NCBI GenBank assembly: GCA_964579675.1
Contig: CAZOIA010000063.1
Coordinates: 1-26,622, forward strand
Source of the DNA: CAZOIA01 sp964579675
Lineage (GTDB): Bacteria > Planctomycetota > Phycisphaerae > UBA1845 > PWPN01
Length of the DNA stretch: 26,622 bases
Direction: 5' to 3'
The notes beneath the pieces were generated by a model. That model saw only the letters and a program-made list of their open reading frames with translations, was not told where the DNA came from and did not search any database. Of this stretch, positions 14,719 to 22,459 are shown piece by piece. The translations under genes and the position numbers were made by a program. Numbering within the stretch: position 1 is the first letter of the stretch; each line of letters opens with the position of its first letter.

Positions 14719-17700
14719 GTGGTCAATGTCGTCGATCGGATCGCCGGCGACGGCACTTTTCGTGCCCTGTTGGCCCGGATCCGCGAGTCGGCTGGCCCCG
14801 TGAAAGAGGCATCGCCGACAGGCGAGGCCGACCAGGGGGTGGTCTCCGCGGATGGGCTGTGGGGGTCTTTTGCGCCTATTCTGGCAGGTGCAGTGGCCAC
14901 TTGTCTGAAGCGGCCGCTGCTTTACGTCACCGCCCATCTCGAACAGGCTGACGAGGCCCGTGACGGTCTCGAACTGTTTTACGGCCGGACTCCGGAGCTG
15001 CTCAGCGCGTTCGAGACGCTCCCCGGCGAGGGAGCGGCCAGCGACGAGATTCATGCCGAGCGCCTGCGGCTCTGTGCCCGGCTGCGGGATCTTCGCGAAG
15101 CCGCAAGCGGCTTGGGGGAACGCCCAGACGCGAGCGGAAGACGCCGAGACAAGGAGAGTCACGAAGCCGCAAGCGGCTCAAGGGCGCGCGGGATCGGGAA
15201 GACTGGGAAGACCGCAAGCGGCGGTCGATGCGACGACGCGGCCGCACTACTGATTGTCGCGCCGGTTCAGGGGTTAATGCAGGCGGTACCGACGCCTGAG
15301 GCGATGGAAGCCGACCTGCTCACCGTTTCGGTCAAGCGGCAGCGTGATCCGCGCCAACTCGCCGAGTGGCTGACCGCCCGCGGCTACACCCGGCTCGACC
15401 AGGTCGAGTCGCCCGGGGACTTCGCGCTGCGGGGTGAAATCCTCGACATCTATCCGCCGGCCGAGGCCGATCCATACCGTATCGATTTCTTCGGTGATCA
15501 GATCGAGTCCATCCGCCGGTTCGACGTCATTACGCAGCGCTCAGGCAATGACTTCGACACGGTTCAGATTGCAGCGGTGTCGTCCGGGAGTGGCGGCTCC
15601 GGCAGCCGCGGTACGCCCCGGATCACCAGCTTCCTGAGCTACCTGCCCGCCGATACGATCGTTGCGCTCGACGAGCCGATCGAGATCCAGGAACTCGCAA
15701 GAACCTTCTGGAATCGACTGGGCGAGCCCCGCGGCATGATGCCGGTGGACAGGCTTCTCCAGCGGGCTCGCCGGTTCGTGCAACTGCATCTGTTCAGTCT
15801 GCCGGCCGCGGACGCGGCAAACCGGTTCAGCTTCGGCGTGCAGAGCCTCACCCGGTTCGAGACCAGATCATCGGAGGCCCTGAGCGAACTCGCTCAACTC
15901 GCCGCCCGCCGCGACGTGCTGTTCTACTGCGACAATGAGCCGGAGCGCCAGCGCTTCGTCGGACTTTTCACCAGCACGATCGGCGGGTTGCCGGAGCGGC
16001 TGGAGTTGGCGATCGGGCTGATGCACCGGGGCTTCGACTGGCCGGGCGCCGAACTGGCCGTCGTCGGACACCACGAGGTGTTCCACCGCTACCAGCAGCG
16101 GCGGCGCATCCGCAAGGCCCACGCCGCCCGGCCGATCGAATCCTGGCTCGACCTGAACGCCGGGGATTACGTCGTGCACGTCGTACACGGCATCGCCCGG
16201 TTCCTGGGCATGCGGACCCTGCGCAAGGGTGATTCGGACAAGCGGGAGGAGTATCTCACCCTGCAGTTCGCCGAGGGCGCCAAGGTCCACGTGCCGGTCA
16301 GCCAGATCGATCTCGTCCAGAAGTACATCGGTGCGGGCTCCGGGTCCCCGCTCCTCAGCAAGCTCGGCGGGACCCGCTGGGCCAAAACCAAGGAGCGGGT
16401 CGAGGAAGCGGTCGGCGACCTGGCGGCGGAGCTGCTCCGCGTCCAGGCCGCCCGCACCAGCCAGCCCGGAACCGCCTACCCCGACGACACGGTCTGGCAG
16501 CGCGAGTTCGAAGGCAGCTTCATCTACACCGAAACCGAAGACCAGCTCACCTCGCTCGAAGGCGTCAAGAAAGACATGCGCAAGCCCATGCCCATGGACC
16601 GTTTGTTGTGCGGCGACGTGGGCTACGGCAAGACCGAGCTGGCGATCCGGGCAGCGTTCAAGGCGGTCGAGTACGGCAAGCAGGTGGCGGTGCTCGTCCC
16701 CACCACCGTGCTGGCGGAACAACACGAACGAACGTTCCGCGAGCGACTGGCCGACTACCCGTTCATCGTGGAATCGCTCTCCCGCTTCAAGACCAAGAAG
16801 CAGCAGGCGGATCTCGTCGCGCGAACCCGGAAAGGACAGGTGGACATTCTCATCGGCACCCACCGTCTGCTCAGCCGGGACGTCGGCTTCAAGGACCTGG
16901 GCCTGCTCATTATCGACGAGGAGCAGCGCTTCGGCGTGGAGCACAAGGAGCGGCTCAAGCGCTTCCGCGTAACCGTCGACGTGCTGACCATGACCGCCAC
17001 GCCCATCCCGCGCACGCTGCACATGTCGCTCCTCGGCATCCGGGACATCAGTTCACTGGCGACCCCGCCCATGGATCGCCGGGCCATCGTCACCCAGGTC
17101 TGCCAGTGGAACGATCACCTCATTCGCGACGCCGTCCTTCGCGAAATGAACCGCGACGGCCAGATCTACTTCGTCCACAACTTCGTGCACGACATCCAGT
17201 CCTTCGCCGACAACGTCCGGCGGATCGTACCGGAAGCCCGCATCCTCGTGGGCCACGGGCAGATGCGCGAGCACGAGCTGGAGAAGGTCATGATCCGCTT
17301 CATCCGCCACGAGGCGGACGTGCTGGTCAGCACGACGATCATCGAGTCCGGGCTGGACATCCCCAACTGCAACACGATGTTGATCGACCGCGCGGAGCGT
17401 TTCGGCCTGTCGGAGTTGCACCAGCTTCGCGGGCGGGTCGGGCGGTACAAGCACCGGGCGTACTGTTACGTGCTTCTGTCCGGCGACGGACCGATCACCC
17501 CGACGGCGGCCCGGCGGCTCAAGGCGATCGAGGAGTACTCCGATCTCGGTGCCGGGTTCCGCATCGCGATGCGCGACCTCGAAATCCGCGGGGCCGGCAA
17601 CATCCTCGGGCCCGAGCAGAGCGGCCACATCGCCGCCGTCGGATACGAATTCTACTGCCAGTTGCTCGACCGGAGCGTCCGCCGCCTCAAGAACGAGCCC

Positions 17701-18159
17701 GCCGATACCTACCGGCCCGTTCATCTGGAGTTGGACGTCCCCGCTCACATCCCACGGGAGTACATCGAGTCCGACCGCCAGCGGATGGAGATCTACCGTC
17801 GGGTCGTGCGATGCCGATCCCGGGCGGAGGTGACGCAACTCCAGCGGGACATCGAAGATGCCTTCGGGCCCTACCCCCGCACCGTCCAGAACCTGCTGGA
17901 CCTGGCCGAGATCCGGATCCTGGCCCAGCCGTTCGGCATCAAATCCATCACCCAGCAGCCGCCCGATCTGATCTTCTCGGTAGAGGAGCTGGCCCGAGCC
18001 GAACCCCTGTTCGAGAGCGGCCCCGGCTCGGCCCGCATGGCCGACGCTCACACCATCCATCTCCGCCTGAACCAAGCTTATTTCGAGCCCGGGACGCTGC
18101 TGCCGGTCTTGCGGCACATGTTGCAGCCCCATCCCGCCAAAACTACAATCCAGGCCTGA
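14719..18159 (+). CDS. mfd: Transcription-repair coupling factor Mfd
   Basis: 1146 residues, the usual Mfd length. Mfd removes RNA polymerase stalled at lesions and recruits UvrA. The N-terminal UvrB-like module is at about 1-440 (RGEILDIYPPAEADPYRIDFFGDQIESIRRFD). The CarD-like RNA-polymerase-interaction domain is at about 475-545 (NAGDYVVHVVHGIARFLG). The RecG-like translocase has Walker A GDVGYGKTE (632-640), DEEQ (733-736), TMTATPIPRTLHMS, and motifs V-VI (ESGLDIPNCNTMLIDRAERF, HQLRGRVGR). The TRCF C-terminal domain is at about 1000-1100. The start is a GTG without a Shine-Dalgarno. Residues about 126-171 are an in-frame repeat-derived insert (EAASG motifs), at the loop that in E. coli separates the YQLP helix end from the VLIVPV strand. 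The stop overlaps the next gene's ATG (TGATG). Confidence 0.97.
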   Translation: MVNVVDRIAGDGTFRALLARIRESAGPVKEASPTGEADQGVVSADGLWGSFAPILAGAVATCLKRPLLYVTAHLEQADEARDGLELFYGRTPELLSAFETLPGEGAASDEIHAERLRLCARLRDLREAASGLGERPDASGRRRDKESHEAASGSRARGIGKTGKTASGGRCDDAAALLIVAPVQGLMQAVPTPEAMEADLLTVSVKRQRDPRQLAEWLTARGYTRLDQVESPGDFALRGEILDIYPPAEADPYRIDFFGDQIESIRRFDVITQRSGNDFDTVQIAAVSSGSGGSGSRGTPRITSFLSYLPADTIVALDEPIEIQELARTFWNRLGEPRGMMPVDRLLQRARRFVQLHLFSLPAADAANRFSFGVQSLTRFETRSSEALSELAQLAARRDVLFYCDNEPERQRFVGLFTSTIGGLPERLELAIGLMHRGFDWPGAELAVVGHHEVFHRYQQRRRIRKAHAARPIESWLDLNAGDYVVHVVHGIARFLGMRTLRKGDSDKREEYLTLQFAEGAKVHVPVSQIDLVQKYIGAGSGSPLLSKLGGTRWAKTKERVEEAVGDLAAELLRVQAARTSQPGTAYPDDTVWQREFEGSFIYTETEDQLTSLEGVKKDMRKPMPMDRLLCGDVGYGKTELAIRAAFKAVEYGKQVAVLVPTTVLAEQHERTFRERLADYPFIVESLSRFKTKKQQADLVARTRKGQVDILIGTHRLLSRDVGFKDLGLLIIDEEQRFGVEHKERLKRFRVTVDVLTMTATPIPRTLHMSLLGIRDISSLATPPMDRRAIVTQVCQWNDHLIRDAVLREMNRDGQIYFVHNFVHDIQSFADNVRRIVPEARILVGHGQMREHELEKVMIRFIRHEADVLVSTTIIESGLDIPNCNTMLIDRAERFGLSELHQLRGRVGRYKHRAYCYVLLSGDGPITPTAARRLKAIEEYSDLGAGFRIAMRDLEIRGAGNILGPEQSGHIAAVGYEFYCQLLDRSVRRLKNEPADTYRPVHLELDVPAHIPREYIESDRQRMEIYRRVVRCRSRAEVTQLQRDIEDAFGPYPRTVQNLLDLAEIRILAQPFGIKSITQQPPDLIFSVEELARAEPLFESGPGSARMADAHTIHLRLNQAYFEPGTLLPVLRHMLQPHPAKTTIQA
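15098..15226 (+). repeat. Three palindromic repeats inside mfd
   Basis: AAGCCGCAAGCGGCTT (15098-15113) is fully palindromic around a CAAG apex. AGCCGCAAGCGGCT recurs at 15165-15178. A third, CCGCAAGCGG, is at 15212-15221 within GACCGC...GCGGTC (15210-15226). All three are read in the same frame, giving EAASG, EAASG and TASGG. The stretch between copies is Arg/Gly/Lys-rich and unlike the flanking Mfd sequence. Confidence 0.9.
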
Positions 18160-19445
18160 TGATTACCGGTGGCACATTTGCGAGCCAGTCCGTCGCGGTC
18201 GCCTGCATTCTGGGGTTGGCGTGTGCGGCCGGCTGTGAGGAAAGGCCGATCGGCCCCAAATGGGCTGATCACCAGGCCGCCCACACTGCGCGATACCATC
18301 CCGACGTCAAACGATCAGACGCGATCGGTTCACCGACGTTCGATGCGCAGGTCACGCAACCCCTGATGGCCACGCGCCCGGCCGGCTTTGCCCCCGGGCC
18401 CGGACCCATCGGAAGCCCCGTCCTGTTCGTCAACGGCGACGCCATCACCGTTCAGGAAATCCTGGAACCCATCATCGATGACCTTGCCCGCCAGGCACGC
18501 CTCCTCCCCGAGTCCGCCTACAACGACTACCTCGCCCGCAAGGTCGCGGATGAGATCAGGAACCAGGTCAGCCTGCTTGTGGTCTACCAGGAAGCGCAAA
18601 CGTCCTACCCCGACAAGGTCTATGAAATGCTGGACGAGAAGGCCGATGAGGCGATCAAGGGCGTGATCAATCGCCGGTTCGGCGGGGTCCACGCGCGGTA
18701 CGAGGGGCATCTCAAGGCGCTCGACCTTTCCGTGGCCGACATGAAGGAGCGGGCAAGGCGGCAGATCCTCGTCACGCAGTTCCTGCGGGATCGCCTCCTG
18801 CCCGGGCTGCAGGACCTGCCTCGCCGCGAGCTGATGAAACACTATCAGGCCCACCTCGACGAGTTCACCACCGCCCCCAAGGCGGAACTCTTCCTCATCG
18901 AGGTGCCGATCACGTCCGAGCTCGACAAGGACCTCTCGCAGGCAAGCGCGGACGAAATCGCCGCCGCCCGCCGGCGGGCACGTGCCCACATGGACCGGGC
19001 CCGCCAGGAACTCGACAGCGGCGTTGACTTCGCCGCGGTTGCCAAACGCTATTCCAGGGGCCTCCGCAAGGCCAACGGCGGAGCATGGGGAGAGATCACG
19101 CCCGGCAGCCTCCAGAAACGGTGGGCCAAACCCGCCGAGATCCTTTTCGCCCTCGACCAGGGCCGGATCAGCGACGTGATCGAGACCGACGAGTCGGTCT
19201 TCATCGTCAAGTGCGGCCGACGGACGCCCAGGCGTCGCCTTTCCTTTGAACAGGCCCAGGCCCGGATCATCGCGCGGGTCAAGGACCAACAGTACAACCG
19301 CATGAGCAATCGGTACATTGCCCGGTTGATTCAGCGGGCGACGATCGACAACCGACAGAGGCAGGAGTTTTTCTTCGCCGCGGTGGCGGCTGCCCCGCGC
19401 CCGGGCAGGCCCGACCTGGCCCGCGAAGACGACAAGGAGCAATGA
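18159..19445 (+). CDS. Second parvulin-type (SurA-like) isomerase lipoprotein
   Basis: 428 residues. The ATG at 18159 overlaps the mfd stop, so the two are translationally coupled. A lipoprotein signal (ACILGLACAAGC) is followed by a linker, then a SurA-N-like helical region from about residue 85 (VLFVNGDAITVQEIL), and a parvulin domain at about 240-365 (KAELFLIEVPI, GVDFAAVAKRYSRG, NGGAWGEITPG, GRISDVIETDESVFIVKCGRRTP). The C-terminus is basic and helical. It is a likely periplasmic folding factor. The link to mfd is positional only. The frame stays open upstream through mfd, but that part is a shadow. The same architecture is seen at 4978-6066, though I see little close sequence identity between the two. 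Confidence 0.85.
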   Translation: MITGGTFASQSVAVACILGLACAAGCEERPIGPKWADHQAAHTARYHPDVKRSDAIGSPTFDAQVTQPLMATRPAGFAPGPGPIGSPVLFVNGDAITVQEILEPIIDDLARQARLLPESAYNDYLARKVADEIRNQVSLLVVYQEAQTSYPDKVYEMLDEKADEAIKGVINRRFGGVHARYEGHLKALDLSVADMKERARRQILVTQFLRDRLLPGLQDLPRRELMKHYQAHLDEFTTAPKAELFLIEVPITSELDKDLSQASADEIAAARRRARAHMDRARQELDSGVDFAAVAKRYSRGLRKANGGAWGEITPGSLQKRWAKPAEILFALDQGRISDVIETDESVFIVKCGRRTPRRRLSFEQAQARIIARVKDQQYNRMSNRYIARLIQRATIDNRQRQEFFFAAVAAAPRPGRPDLAREDDKEQ

Positions 19446-19446
19446 C

Positions 19447-20856
19447 ATGCAGGATCGCAGCAGGATGAATCGCCGCCGGTTTCTAAAGAACACCGCGGCC
19501 GGGGTCGGCGCTGCCGCCGTCGGCGGTGGTGCGATGCTTGAGGCGGCGCCCACGAAGGATACGCCGGCCACCGCCCCCGCGGCCAAGGTTGATCCCGCCA
19601 AGCTCATCTGGCGGAGCAAGAAACCGACGATGGATTATCGCCGGCTCGGCCGGACCAACTACATGGTCAGCGGGATCGTCGCCGGCATCGGCGGAAACGA
19701 CCAGATCTGGCGCCGCATGATGGACCGCGGCATGAACTACTTCGACACCGCCGGCCACTACGTGGGCGGCAAGCACGAGCTCGACCTGAGCCGGCTGTTC
19801 CACGCGTTCCGTGACGAACTGTGGATCACCAGCAAGGCGTCCGGCGTCGCCGGGTACCACAAGATCGACGACGAAGTCCGCAAGTTGTATCTCGCAGCCA
19901 TGAAGGACTTCATCGGAAAGGGCGAAGGGGATCTGCTCGGCCTGCACAAGCAGGCGGTCGAAAAACAGAAGAAGACAGGCGAGAAACCCGATCTGCGGCC
20001 TGTCGGCAAACGAATCGCCAAACTGTACGCCGACAAGCTCGACGAATCACTTCGCAAGATGACGGTCGATCACGCTGACTGTTACATGATGCACGGCGTC
20101 GAGATCCCGTGGATGTTCGACTGCCTGGAGGTCTGGGACGCGTACGAGAAGGCGCACAAGGCGGGTAAGGCGAAGCACTTCGGCTTCAGCATGCACAAGC
20201 ACCACAAGGACGTGCTCGCAGCAGCGATCGAGGCCAACAAACGAGGTCCCTGGAGGATCGACCTGATCATGGCCGGCGTGAACCCGGGGCAGTTCGACCA
20301 TCTCCGGCCGGAGCTGGAGGCGCTCAAGAAACAGGACGTCGGCATCATCGCCATGAAGACCAAGGGCATCGCCAACCGTCCCGTCGATGGCCGCGAAGTC
20401 AGGTTCAAGAATCTCATGGGCGGCAGAAAGTACAACGAGTGGGAGCGGGCCAAGCTCTGGATGCTCCACCTCACCGAGGGGCTGATCGACGCCTGCATCG
20501 CCGGCATGAAAAGCAACGAGGAGATGGAGAAGGACCTCGCCCTGCCCATGGTTAAGCTCTCCGCCGCCGCCCAACGCGAGTTGCGGGCGATCGTCAAGCT
20601 CGAGATGGCCGGTTCATGCCACCTCTGCGGCAATTGCGAAACGAATTGCCCCGAGCACATCGCGGTCACGGACATGATCCGGTACCACGCCTACATCCAC
20701 CAGTACGACGAGAAGGAGGTAGCTCGCGCGCTCTATGCCCTGGCGGGTTACGATCCGGCCCAGGTTTGCGACAACTGCGGCACTTGCGCCCAGGTCTGCC
20801 CGTCGGATGTGCCGATCACCGAGTTGCTTCGCGAGTTGTCGGCCGACTTGGCCTAG
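19447..20856 (+). CDS. Tat-exported aldo/keto reductase fused to a 2[4Fe-4S] ferredoxin domain
   Basis: 469 residues. The start at 19447 has AAGGAG (19434-19439) at 7-nt spacing, inside the end of the preceding gene. A twin-arginine signal (NRRRFLKNTAAG, residues 8-19) leads to a cleavable hydrophobic stretch. The AKR barrel (about 60-360) has the catalytic tetrad visible as D100 and Y105 (YFDTAGHY), K130 (WITSKAS) and H216 (CYMMHGV). An extra, mostly helical insert lies at about 138-200. The tail has two CxxCxxCxxxCP clusters: C391/C394/C397/C401 and C441/C444/C447/C451. Such ferredoxin-tailed AKRs are known in Gram-negative bacteria and archaea, but their substrates are mostly unknown. Electron transfer between the clusters and the reductase is inferred. 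Apparently cotranscribed with mfd and the parvulin gene. Confidence 0.88.
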   Translation: MQDRSRMNRRRFLKNTAAGVGAAAVGGGAMLEAAPTKDTPATAPAAKVDPAKLIWRSKKPTMDYRRLGRTNYMVSGIVAGIGGNDQIWRRMMDRGMNYFDTAGHYVGGKHELDLSRLFHAFRDELWITSKASGVAGYHKIDDEVRKLYLAAMKDFIGKGEGDLLGLHKQAVEKQKKTGEKPDLRPVGKRIAKLYADKLDESLRKMTVDHADCYMMHGVEIPWMFDCLEVWDAYEKAHKAGKAKHFGFSMHKHHKDVLAAAIEANKRGPWRIDLIMAGVNPGQFDHLRPELEALKKQDVGIIAMKTKGIANRPVDGREVRFKNLMGGRKYNEWERAKLWMLHLTEGLIDACIAGMKSNEEMEKDLALPMVKLSAAAQRELRAIVKLEMAGSCHLCGNCETNCPEHIAVTDMIRYHAYIHQYDEKEVARALYALAGYDPAQVCDNCGTCAQVCPSDVPITELLRELSADLA

Positions 20857-20995
20857 GGGCCCGCAGGCAGGGCCGAAAGCTGTTGGCCTGGGCTGCTCGG
20901 GGACCTGTTGAAGAAGACGTGCTCGGGCGACTCGCCGGCGGCAGCGCGGTCTATCGGTTGCGCTGGGCCTGTGCTCAGTTGCGAAAGGATGATCC

Positions 20996-21382
20996 ATGAC
21001 AGACCTGGAGAAACTGGAGTTGCTCAAGGCGGCGCTGGCGGTAGCGGCGGCAGATGGCAAACTCATGCGCTCGGAGAAGGGCGTTGTTGAAGGGCTGGCC
21101 GCTCGCGTCGGCGTGGGCCGGGCGTCCCTCGATGCGATGATGGCATCTGCCGAGCGGGGAGAATCCCTCGCCTACGACATCGTAATGCAGTCCGAACAGA
21201 GCGCCCGCACCGCCCTCGAACTGCTCGTGGCCGAAGCCCGCATCGACGGCGAAATCACCAGGAAGGAACGCAGCCTTCTCGCGTGGATCGGGACCCGCCT
21301 CGGGATCAAGGGCGATGAGTTCCATTCGATCTACAAGGCCGGCATCGCGCGGGCCGACAGGATTCGCAAGCGACGGAGGTGA
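20996..21382 (+). CDS. TerB-like helical protein
   Basis: 128 residues, with a good ribosome site, AAAGGA (20984-20989). The protein is all-helical: LLKAALAVAAADGKLMRSEKGVVEGLA and LELLVAEARIDGEITRKERSLLAWIGTRLGI are the two halves of a TerB fold. Each half has the acidic ADGK/RIDGE turn that binds metal in TerB. TerB domains occur in tellurite-resistance and membrane-stress proteins and in many proteins of unknown role; no resistance function is claimed. No signal peptide is seen, so it is cytoplasmic. Confidence 0.7.
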   Translation: MTDLEKLELLKAALAVAAADGKLMRSEKGVVEGLAARVGVGRASLDAMMASAERGESLAYDIVMQSEQSARTALELLVAEARIDGEITRKERSLLAWIGTRLGIKGDEFHSIYKAGIARADRIRKRRR

Positions 21383-21417
21383 ACACTGTCCGTGCGATCG
21401 CCGGTAATCGCTTGAAC

Positions 21418-21432
21418 CCGGGCAAAGCCCGG
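21418..21432. repeat. Small hairpin repeat CCGGGC-AAA-GCCCGG
   Basis: A perfect six-base-pair stem with an AAA loop lies between the TerB-like gene and the SDR gene. It has no T-run, so terminator activity is doubtful. It resembles the other A-loop GC palindromes in the window. Confidence 0.6.
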
Positions 21433-21491
21433 CCTCCGTCGGGTCGGACGGTACCCACGCCGCCTGGACCGCGGCTCGATGAGACTGAGCC

Positions 21492-22301
21492 ATGACTGCA
21501 AAGGAACGATTCGATCTCACGGGCAAGATCGCTCTGGTGACCGGCGGCAGCCGGGGTATCGGTCGCGGCATCGCGATCGGGCTGGCCCAGCACGGGGCGG
21601 ACGTGGTGATTGTCTACCGGTCCGCCCGAGCCGACGCGGACGGTGCGGCCGAAGCCATCCGCAAGCTCGGCCGGCGGGCCTGGGTATATCAGCAGGACCT
21701 GGCCGAGACCGATCAACTTGCCGCATTGGCCGATCGCATCTGGGACGGTTGCGGCCCGCTCCACATCCTGGTGAACAACGCCGCGGTCGCTTACCTCGAA
21801 CGCTTCGACGCAATCACGCCCGAGCATTGGCGGCGCCTGATGGCGGTCAACCTCGACGCCGTCTTCTTCCTCACGCAACGAGTGGCCCGGAAGATGGCTG
21901 ACGCCGGGATCAAGGGACGCATCATCAACCTCTCGTCCACGAACGGCTTCGTCGCCGAAGCGGGCCTGGCCCATTACAACGCATCCAAGGGGGCGATCGA
22001 GTTGCTCACCCGGTCGCTGGCGATCGAGTTGGGGGGCCATGGCATTACCGTCAACACCGTCGCGCCCGGCCTCATCGAGACCGAGATTGGCGAGGAGTTC
22101 GACCTCGATCCCGAGTTCTTTGATTATTACCGTGAGCACGTCCCGCTCGAGCACCGGCTCGGCACCGTGGAGGACTGCGTGGGGGCGGTGGTGTTCCTGG
22201 CCTCGCGGGCGGGGGCGTACGTGACCGGTCAGCACGTCATCATCGACGGCGGTGTGCTCTGCGAGCAGGTGCCTCGGATGCAGGTCCTCCCACCGGCCTA
22301 A
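21492..22301 (+). CDS. Short-chain dehydrogenase/reductase (SDR)
   Basis: 269 residues, a typical classical SDR. The NAD(P)-binding TGGSRGIG is at 17-24, the NNAA motif at 95-98, and the catalytic set N120, S149 (LSST), Y162 and K166 (YNASK) is complete. The C-terminal IIDGGVLCE is the usual last strand. Family members include 3-oxoacyl-ACP reductases and sugar or gluconate dehydrogenases. The Gfo/Idh/MocA gene downstream and the hydroxyisobutyrate-type dehydrogenase nearby favour a sugar or sugar-acid role, but that is inference. The ribosome site is weak (GAGACTGAG about 5 nt before the ATG). Confidence 0.9.
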   Translation: MTAKERFDLTGKIALVTGGSRGIGRGIAIGLAQHGADVVIVYRSARADADGAAEAIRKLGRRAWVYQQDLAETDQLAALADRIWDGCGPLHILVNNAAVAYLERFDAITPEHWRRLMAVNLDAVFFLTQRVARKMADAGIKGRIINLSSTNGFVAEAGLAHYNASKGAIELLTRSLAIELGGHGITVNTVAPGLIETEIGEEFDLDPEFFDYYREHVPLEHRLGTVEDCVGAVVFLASRAGAYVTGQHVIIDGGVLCEQVPRMQVLPPA

Positions 22302-22329
22302 TCAGAAGGTCACTAACGGAGAATCGGCG

Positions 22330-22446
22330 ATGACGACACGCCTCGACGGACACATTGCCATCATCAGCGGCGGTTGGGGGGACATTGCCGCGGTGTTTCC
22401 GGGCTTCGCTTTCGGTATCTGGCTGGAATGTAATCGTCTCTCGTAA
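22330..22446 (+). pseudogene. Remnant of a second SDR gene (N-terminal fragment)
   Basis: A 38-codon frame begins MTTRLDGHIAIISGGWGDI, which matches the start of a classical SDR (first strand and glycine turn). It then loses similarity and stops at 22446. A ribosome site, CGGAGAA, precedes it, so it may still be translated. It lies between the intact SDR and the Gfo/Idh/MocA gene, as expected for a deletion that removed most of a second dehydrogenase. It could instead be a small real peptide gene, which I think is less likely. Confidence 0.55.
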
Positions 22447-22459
22447 CAGGAGCTTGATC

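Noticed and set aside
15868..17022. 384-codon minus-strand frame opposite mfd
   Set aside because: It is an antisense shadow of conserved Mfd motifs and has no protein-family features of its own.
16608..18158. Long open frame running through mfd into the parvulin gene
   Set aside because: It is a GC-rich shadow frame of mfd with Arg/Pro-rich composition. The true gene starts at the ATG at 18159.
22355..22459. Longer N-terminus for the Gfo/Idh/MocA protein
   Set aside because: It overlaps the SDR remnant in another frame. The ATG at 22460 has an ideal ribosome site and is followed directly by the Tat signal.
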